Shown here: piece by piece, positions 59,009-64,000 of the stretch | Position numbering within the stretch: position 1 is the first letter of the stretch | Layout: each line of letters opens with the position of its first letter | DNA from: Arthrobacter terrae | GTDB taxonomy: Bacteria; Actinomycetota; Actinomycetes; Actinomycetales; Micrococcaceae | Assembly (NCBI RefSeq): GCF_015708085.1 | Contig: NZ_JADNYM010000025.1 | Coordinates: 1 to 64,000 of the forward strand | Direction of reading: 5' to 3' | Length of the DNA stretch: 64,000 nucleotides | Made by a program: the position numbers and the translations under genes | The notes under the pieces: model-generated | Seen by the model: the letters and a program-made list of their open reading frames with translations, nothing else | Told to the model about the DNA's origin: nothing | Database searches by the model: none

Positions 59009-59337
59009 AACGCCAGGTCAGTTACCAGTGGAGGCTGCGGGAGGTCATGGCCACCCGCGGGATCTTCACCGCCTCGGATCTGTTCCCACTGTTGGCACAG
59101 CGCGGTATCGAGTTGTCATCGGTGCAGGTCTGGCGGCTGGTCACCCAGGTCCCCGAGCGACTCTCGCTGCCAGTCCTCGCCGCCCTGTGCGACATCCTGG
59201 ATGTGACACCTGCAGAGCTGATCGCCACACGGGCAGAGACGGTGGCCGCGCGCCGTACGGCCGTCGGTGGCGCCGAGGTCGTGGACCTTGCCGCGACCAT
59301 CCGGCCCAAGCGTGCCAGGATCAAACCCGAGCGGTGA
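59005..59337 (+). CDS. XRE-type small HTH protein of the recombinase trio
   Basis: A 110-residue protein with a Cro/CI-like HTH over about residues 5-72 (YQWRLREVMATRGIFTASDL, FPLLAQRGIELSSVQVWRLV, LSLPVLAALCDILDVTPAEL). The tail is Arg/Ala-rich. It overlaps the gene before and the gene after it (ATGA and GTGA). It could be a regulator of the trio, or a recombination directionality factor that bends DNA at the site. Confidence 0.85.
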   Translation: MKRQVSYQWRLREVMATRGIFTASDLFPLLAQRGIELSSVQVWRLVTQVPERLSLPVLAALCDILDVTPAELIATRAETVAARRTAVGGAEVVDLAATIRPKRARIKPER

Positions 59338-60866
59338 ACCCCTCATACGATACTCGTGAGAAGTATGAGCGGTGGCATATACGCATCTGTGCCCGCTGCG
59401 GACGACGGGCCGCCAAAGCCGCGAACTGGTCAGATGGGCCAATCTGCCGGAACTGCCTGGACAAGGCCACCCGCAGCTACGGCCCCTGCCCCAGCTGCGA
59501 TGTGGAGCGTCTGCTGCCAGGACGAAGCAGCGCTGGCGCGCCGGTCTGCCGTGACTGTGCGGGAATTACCCGCGATTTCTTCTGCAACCGCTGCGGCTTT
59601 GAAGGACGATTGCTCGGCGGAAGACTGTGTGAACGATGCACCCTCACCGACCGTCTCACCGAACTGTTTGATGACGGCACCGGAGAGATCCATCCACCGC
59701 TACTTCCGCTGTTTGATCAGCTGAGAACCATGCAGCGGCCAATCCTGGGGCTGGGCTGGATCCAGAATGCCCAGCCCAGGACCCTGCTCAGAGATCTTGC
59801 CACGGGCCGGCTCGCCCTGACTCATGAAGCATTCCAGCAACTACCCAATTGGAGAACGGCGGCCTACCTACGCGATCTGCTCATGCAAAGCGGCGTCCTG
59901 CCCCTCAAAGACAGGCAACTCCTGCTCTTTGAACGGTGGCTGGAGATCCATCTGGACGCAGTGACTGATCCCGAACATGCCAGACTACTGCGCCGCTTCG
60001 CCATCTGGCACCAACTCCGCAAACTACGGGCCAAAGTAGCCAATGCCCCTCTGGGCAATTCACCGGCCAGGGAAGCCCGCGAGCAACAGATCCAGGCCTT
60101 GGCGTTACTGATCTGGCTCACCCGCCGCGGCACCGCCCTCAATGACACCCAGCAAGCCGATCTAGACACCTGGCAAAGCAAGAACTACTTCACGCGCCGA
60201 CCATCCCACGCATTTCTGACCTGGTGCATGAACAACAACAACATGCCAGTACTGAGCATACATACCCGCCAGACAGCGCCACAGCCGCCAATGAGTCAAC
60301 ACCACAGAATCAGTGCCATCCAACGCCTCCTCACCGAGAAGACCATCTCCTTGCCCGCCAGAATTGCGGGCCTGTTGGTCCTGCTCTACGCCCAACCAGC
60401 AACACGCATCGTCAAACTCACGATCAGCGACATCATCAACGACGGTAACACCACCACAATCCGATTCGGAGATCCTCCCACGCCGGTGCCCGCCCCGATC
60501 GCCCGGCTCCTGCAGGAATACCTGGCAAACCGACCTAACCTAGACACGGCAACCAACCCCGGATCCCACTGGCTATTCCCGGGACAACGCGCTGGACAAC
60601 CCATTCACCCGGTCACCCTGCGCAGCTTCCTCCACAAACTCGGCATCCCACCCCAACGCGGACGAACCTCCGCACTACGACACTTGGTACTCCAGATCCC
60701 GGCCCCCGTCCTAGCCCAGGCACTTGGCTACCACCACACCAGCACCACCAGAATCGCCGCACAAGCCGGATCACCCTGGGCCAGCTACGCAGCAGGAAAA
60801 CACAACTGCGGAGCCCCAGAACCAACACGACAATACGGAACTCGCCCCGGAGTTCTGGGTGGGTAG
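59334..60866 (+). CDS. zinc-finger, tyrosine-recombinase-like protein without visible nucleophile
   Basis: A 510-residue protein. The first 120 residues hold eight or more Cys in CxxC pairs (ICARCGRRA, ICRNCLDKA, CPSCDVE, VCRDCAG, FCNRCGFEG, LCERCTL), so at least three zinc ribbons. The C-terminal 200 residues are like a tyrosine recombinase: AGLLVLLYAQPATRIVKLTI has the box I Arg, SALRHLVLQIPAPVLAQALG has a HxxR-like block, and HHTSTTRIAAQAGSPWASYA follows where the His and Tyr box should be. No Tyr stands at the nucleophile position, so it is probably a non-cutting partner of the first recombinase. GTG start overlaps the HTH stop. Confidence 0.7.
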   Translation: MNPSYDTREKYERWHIRICARCGRRAAKAANWSDGPICRNCLDKATRSYGPCPSCDVERLLPGRSSAGAPVCRDCAGITRDFFCNRCGFEGRLLGGRLCERCTLTDRLTELFDDGTGEIHPPLLPLFDQLRTMQRPILGLGWIQNAQPRTLLRDLATGRLALTHEAFQQLPNWRTAAYLRDLLMQSGVLPLKDRQLLLFERWLEIHLDAVTDPEHARLLRRFAIWHQLRKLRAKVANAPLGNSPAREAREQQIQALALLIWLTRRGTALNDTQQADLDTWQSKNYFTRRPSHAFLTWCMNNNNMPVLSIHTRQTAPQPPMSQHHRISAIQRLLTEKTISLPARIAGLLVLLYAQPATRIVKLTISDIINDGNTTTIRFGDPPTPVPAPIARLLQEYLANRPNLDTATNPGSHWLFPGQRAGQPIHPVTLRSFLHKLGIPPQRGRTSALRHLVLQIPAPVLAQALGYHHTSTTRIAAQAGSPWASYAAGKHNCGAPEPTRQYGTRPGVLGG

Positions 60867-60966
60867 TCAAGCCCGGCACTCAGTTATGGTGGAAATGAGA
60901 CTTTCCCGACCGACCGGGTAATCCCATCTCTTCAATAGCCAAATTGGCAAACCCTCGGAAGGAAAC

Positions 60967-61488
60967 GTGCGCACACTAGCGACCCGAATCACAGGTCTCA
61001 TAGGTCTCCTCTGGAGAGAGGTGGCAAAGTTTGGCCTGGTCGGCGGGCTTGGTTGGATCATAGACAACGGCATCTATGCTGTTCTATGGCATGGCCCGAT
61101 GAATGACAGCACAGTCAAAGCCCGGATTGTCTCCACAGGCGCGGCGGTCCTATTTTCATGGTTCGCCAACCGCTACTGGACATTCCGTCACAGAAGATCG
61201 GCGCAGGTCTGGAAGGAATTCTCACTCTTCTTGGCCATGAATGGGATCGGACTGGCGATCGCACTCATCTGTCAGCTGATCTCCCGGTATGTCTTAGGCT
61301 ACCAATCGTTCACGGCTGACTTCGTTTCAGGCGGAGTCATCGGCATGATTTTGGGAACCATCTTCCGGTTCCTGGCCTACAGATTCTTCGTCTTTAATGA
61401 AGAGCTCAATGAGGACCCCGCTTTCGCCCATGACCATGAAGCGTTTGAGCCAGAATCCCCAACGACACCAAAGATTCACTCGCTATAG
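60967..61488 (+). CDS. GtrA family membrane protein
   Basis: A 173-residue protein with four membrane segments (VAKFGLVGGLGWIIDNGIYA, ARIVSTGAAVLFSWFANRYW, FLAMNGIGLAIALICQLISR, GVIGMILGTIFRFLAYRFFV). The FxxVGxxx, NRxWTFRH and FRFLAYRFFVF marks are the GtrA signature. GtrA proteins are thought to flip or transfer polyprenyl-linked sugars for cell-surface glycans. GTG at 60967 follows GGAAGG. It stands alone; no glycosyltransferase is near. Confidence 0.9.
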   Translation: MRTLATRITGLIGLLWREVAKFGLVGGLGWIIDNGIYAVLWHGPMNDSTVKARIVSTGAAVLFSWFANRYWTFRHRRSAQVWKEFSLFLAMNGIGLAIALICQLISRYVLGYQSFTADFVSGGVIGMILGTIFRFLAYRFFVFNEELNEDPAFAHDHEAFEPESPTTPKIHSL

Positions 61489-61637
61489 GGGGCTCGCTTG
61501 AGAAGACCGGACCTCAGAGCACGCTGAGCCAAGTCGGTGGCGACTCATACCCGCCACATCCAGCAAATCACCCCGAGAGCAGCTCCACAAACAGAAGCAA
61601 GACACCATACGAATACAGACCACTTGAATAACGGTCA

Positions 61638-62334
61638 CTACCAGTAAGCCACCCCACCGGTTAGGACGATGGCTGCGGTGTGGGTTGCCGCCGCGATCGG
61701 CAATCCGATGAGTCCCACCGCTAGCAGGGTGAGGCCGATCAGCTGTGACTTCTGGGCGCTCAGGGAGGAGAACACGAGTTGGCTGGCGAGTTGACTGATG
61801 CCGGAGCAGACCAGGATGAGGCCGGCCACGAACCCGGCCAGGAGAATGTTTCGGCTCCCGGTGAACGCTTCCACGTAGGAAGGGGCCAGGGCTAGAAACA
61901 GTGCGGTGACGGCCCAGGCGACGAGGCTCACGGATGAGGCGGCCGCGAATGAGCGTTTAAGGTGCGCGGGGACGGCAGGCCAGGTGGGCCTCCATTGGCG
62001 TCCGGTGGTGCCGAGGGTTGCCGGGGTCCGTCGGATGACGAGGGCGCTGACGATGAGCAGGACGGTTTCGATCCAGAAGATCAGGGTGAGCGGTGCCGGC
62101 AGGTAATCGGCGAACAGCCCGCAGAGGATCGGTCCGAGTCCGCCGCCAGCGGCGGTCATCGCGGTTACGGCAAGGGATGCCCGATGCCGGTTCCTGGTCG
62201 GCTCGGTGGCCAGCAATGCGGCGGTGAAAGCCCCGGATGCCGCACCGACTGCGAGCCCCTGGAGGGCGCGGGCGACAAGGAGCCATCCGATCCCGTCGGC
62301 GAGGGCGAAAAATACTGCGGCCGCCGGAACCGGC
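61638..62334 (-). pseudogene. MFS transporter fragment
   Basis: A major-facilitator efflux protein lacking its first helices: it opens in the middle of helix 3 (VPAAAVFFALADGIGWLLVA) and goes on with RALQGLAVGAASGAFTAALL and further helices. It ends GGVAYW, sooner than full-length members. The 5' end is joined to a metallo-hydrolase fragment by a deletion. It is unlikely to be functional. Confidence 0.75.
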
Positions 62335-62565
62335 ATGGTCTTCGTGGAAGTGGGTCAGCACGATCTGTTCAATGTCGTGGGGCGTTCGGTGAAGCTGATC
62401 CAACACCTTGATGATTCCTGAGAGCGAGTCCGGCCATCCGGTATCGATAACGGTGATGCCGTCAGGCCCCAACCAGAGGTAGAGGTTTAACAAGTGCGCC
62501 CGCTCGTCCAAAATCCTCACGCAGAAGAGGTTCTCAGCGATTTCCTGATCGATTCGGACGCTCAC
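62325..62565 (-). pseudogene. metallo-beta-lactamase-fold hydrolase N-terminal fragment
   Basis: The first 80 residues of an MBL-fold enzyme: LLNLYLWLGPDGITVIDTGW and IEQIVLTHFHEDHAGS, the latter with the HxHxDH zinc motif as HFHEDH. Just after the motif the sequence changes to the MFS gene in another frame. The rest of the hydrolase is lost. Confidence 0.8.
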
Positions 62566-62838
62566 AGGTCCTCCTTATTTCGTGGGTTGAAGTGATTGGC
62601 TGGTTTCGGCGGGCCAGCGAAGATACCCATATCCTGCTTGATGAGGTCGGCGTGGACGTGAAAATTGATCGGCGACACCCTTCAGCGTCAGCGGGTGTGC
62701 GGCCGTGAGGTCAACGAGTCTTCGGCGCGCCGGAGGGAGAGCGCATGGAACAGAAGCGACCGTGCCTCGTCTGCTTCGGGTGTCTTCCTGGTCGTCGAAC
62801 GCTGCACGATAAGTCGACTCGGGTGCGCGATTCGGCTC
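62566..62838. other. intergenic stretch
   Basis: No gene seen. AGGAGG lies at 62569-62574 in the reverse direction (as CCTCCT), the ribosome site of the MBL fragment. Confidence 0.35.
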
Positions 62839-63213
62839 CTAGCGCTGACCCATTTGTTGCAGAACCCACGAGTTACCGTCCGGGTCGCTGAAGTATGCGA
62901 ATTTGACGCCTCCCATATCGCTTATGTCGCTAATGTCCGCGCCTCGGCTGCGGAGCAGATCGCGTGCTGCGGCGATGTCGTCAACGACAAGGTGTAGGCC
63001 CTGGACTGTTTGCCCATCCGGTGTGTCTGCGCTCATTCCTGACCCGATGACGACGGAGCACGCGGAGCCTGGTGGGGTGAGTTGCACGATTCGCATTCCG
63101 TTCCCGGGTTCGACATCGTGATCCAGGGTGAAGCCGAGAATGGTGGTGTAGTACGACTTGCTGCGGTCGACGTCTGTGACCGGTAGCGGGATGAGCTCAA
63201 GTTTCATATCCAT
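62839..63213 (-). CDS. VOC family protein
   Basis: A 124-residue glyoxalase-fold protein. The two half-domains start LELIPLPVTDVDRSKSYYTT and GLHLVVDDIAAARDLLRSRG, and the protein ends with the SDPDGNSWVLQQ block. The second metal-site residue is in place, but I cannot say which reaction is catalysed. The start ATG 63213 gives the standard family length. It is different in sequence from the VOC protein at 56042. It lies 77 bases after the DUF998 gene and in the same direction, so the two may be cotranscribed. Confidence 0.85.
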   Translation of the reverse strand: MDMKLELIPLPVTDVDRSKSYYTTILGFTLDHDVEPGNGMRIVQLTPPGSACSVVIGSGMSADTPDGQTVQGLHLVVDDIAAARDLLRSRGADISDISDMGGVKFAYFSDPDGNSWVLQQMGQR

Positions 63214-63290
63214 TGGAATGCTTCCTGGTAGGGGCCGCGCTGATTCGAGTAGCACGGCCGGTGTGTTAGTCGGTGTTAGCTTGGACCAGT

Positions 63291-63998
63291 TCAGGCACGA
63301 GCGGCTGACTCTCCTTGTTCGATCAAGCGCGTAGTGCCTTGTTGAGCGCCTTGGTGTTGTTCGAGGCGGAGTGCAATGGCGGACACGGAGCCGGTGATGA
63401 AGATTGCTGCTCCAAGTAGTGGCAGTCCGCCATGCCCGGTCGGCATGAGCGCGCCTCCGAAGGCGACAAAGGCGATGATGAGCGCGGCGCTTGCCGCGAT
63501 ACTGATCGTCCAGCTTCGGGCGTGGTCGGCAGCGAATTTTCGGACGAAGACGAAGCAGAAAGCCACAATGCATAGGGCCAGAGCGGAAAACGCGATGCTG
63601 TGGATGTTCGAGGGCGTGCTTTGGATTTGCGGTACCCCTGTAGGAGATCCGGCGGGGAATCCGAGCTGGGGATCGGGATGGTTGAGTCCAGTGACAATGA
63701 AGAGGATCCCGAAGACTGCCATCAGAATGGGTCCCCAGGTTCCTGCCTTTTCAGGGTGTAGTTGCCGGCGTACGCCCACCGCGAACGCCAAGGCGAGGAC
63801 GCCTGTGACGACGAATGTGATGGTTTGCACCCATCCGGCGGCACCGACGAGTAGAAGGCTGACTTCATGTTTGGTGAGATCTAAGCCAGGTCGAGTCATC
63901 GCTTGGAGGAGGGATACGACGATGAACCACGGCCCGATCGCGATGCCGGCGATCAGGAGGGCCCGCGTTGTCGATTTGCCGGCTGATGGATTAGTCAT
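63291..63998 (-). CDS. DUF998 family membrane protein
   Basis: A 235-residue protein with six hydrophobic segments (LLIAGIAIGPWFIVVSLLQA, WVQTITFVVTGVLALAFAVG, ILMAVFGILFIVTGLNHPDP, IAFSALALCIVAFCFVFVRK and two more). LNHPDPQLGFPAGSP between helices 3 and 4 is typical of DUF998. The role is unknown. The ATG at 63998 is 3 bases from the window edge, so the ribosome site cannot be checked and a longer N-terminus is possible. Confidence 0.8.
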   Translation of the reverse strand: MTNPSAGKSTTRALLIAGIAIGPWFIVVSLLQAMTRPGLDLTKHEVSLLLVGAAGWVQTITFVVTGVLALAFAVGVRRQLHPEKAGTWGPILMAVFGILFIVTGLNHPDPQLGFPAGSPTGVPQIQSTPSNIHSIAFSALALCIVAFCFVFVRKFAADHARSWTISIAASAALIIAFVAFGGALMPTGHGGLPLLGAAIFITGSVSAIALRLEQHQGAQQGTTRLIEQGESAARA

Positions 63999-64000
63999 TC

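Noticed and set aside
1-64000. CRISPR arrays, rRNA or tRNA genes
   Set aside because: I found no regularly spaced repeats of CRISPR type and no cloverleaf with a recognisable TTCGA loop; absence by eye is not proof.

Overview
The window reads as a 64 kb piece of a large conjugative plasmid, or a plasmid-derived integrated element, from a high-GC actinobacterium. Arthrobacter or a close relative (Micrococcaceae) is the best guess. This rests on high GC, frequent GTG/TTG starts, many ATGA/GTGA gene overlaps, actinobacterial families (DUF4192, DUF4913, SCO6880-type, KfrA, helicase-associated domain proteins) and an actinobacterial type IV secretion locus. I saw no rRNA or tRNA gene and no CRISPR array. 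Everything here is read by eye; family names are recognition calls, not database results.

Layout. 0.3-2.6 kb: NrdH-like redoxin, a small unknown, a ribbon-helix-helix ParB-like protein, a helicase-associated-domain protein and a KfrA-like coiled-coil DNA binder with a palindromic operator candidate. 3-8 kb: membrane and lipid-related accessory genes (DUF4383, diacylglycerol-kinase-like, amino-acid-binding lipoprotein, TetR regulator) and a broken GAF-ANTAR regulator. 8.6-15.5 kb: an envelope/stress set (SRPBCC protein, GlsB/YeaQ protein, a three-gene coupled operon with holin-X and DUF3618 proteins, MarR regulator, membrane proteins), interrupted by an IS982-type insertion. 15.8-23.5 kb: a scar-rich region with a broken DUF1016 gene, an orphan AT-richer AAA+ ATPase, a serine recombinase, two paralogous anchored proteins, and fragments of IS21, ISL3, Tn3 and serine-recombinase genes. 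23.5-28.6 kb: a DUF2971 protein, a nitrilase with a divergent AraC regulator, a dehydrogenase fragment and an intact DUF1016 nuclease.

28.7-31.1 kb: two copies of a 204-nt element that can fold into a long multi-branched structure, each upstream of a small accessory gene (a Trp-rich unknown and a DUF4192 protein). 32-48 kb: the transfer region, with an oriT candidate, MobC, relaxase and a coiled-coil protein on the plus strand, then on the minus strand an almost unbroken operon encoding a CHAP/lysozyme-like protein, lipoprotein, EspI/MinD-like ATPase, DUF6668-like protein, pilin-like protein, TcpC-position protein, VirB6-like protein, SCO6880-type protein, VirB4-like ATPase, VirD4-like coupling protein and DUF4913 protein. 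Divergent from it, 48.4-51.9 kb is a four-gene AT-richer operon: a MarR-XRE fusion regulator, an ImmA/IrrE peptidase, a 7-TM protein and an alpha/beta hydrolase. Shared GCACTGT boxes flank it. 52-55.8 kb: the replication/partition core (RHH-like protein, primase-type Rep, repeat-rich centromere candidate, ParA, RHH ParB).

55.9-64 kb: cargo and integration genes: VOC protein plus TipA-like MerR regulator, a translationally coupled tyrosine recombinase / HTH / zinc-finger recombinase-like trio, GtrA protein, a deletion scar fusing a metallo-beta-lactamase-fold gene to an MFS gene, a second VOC protein and a DUF998 membrane protein.

The strongest candidates for something undescribed are the duplicated structured element (28882-29085 and 29807-30010), the MarR-XRE/ImmA/7-TM/hydrolase operon with its shared boxes, and the palindromes kept inside both DUF1016 genes.
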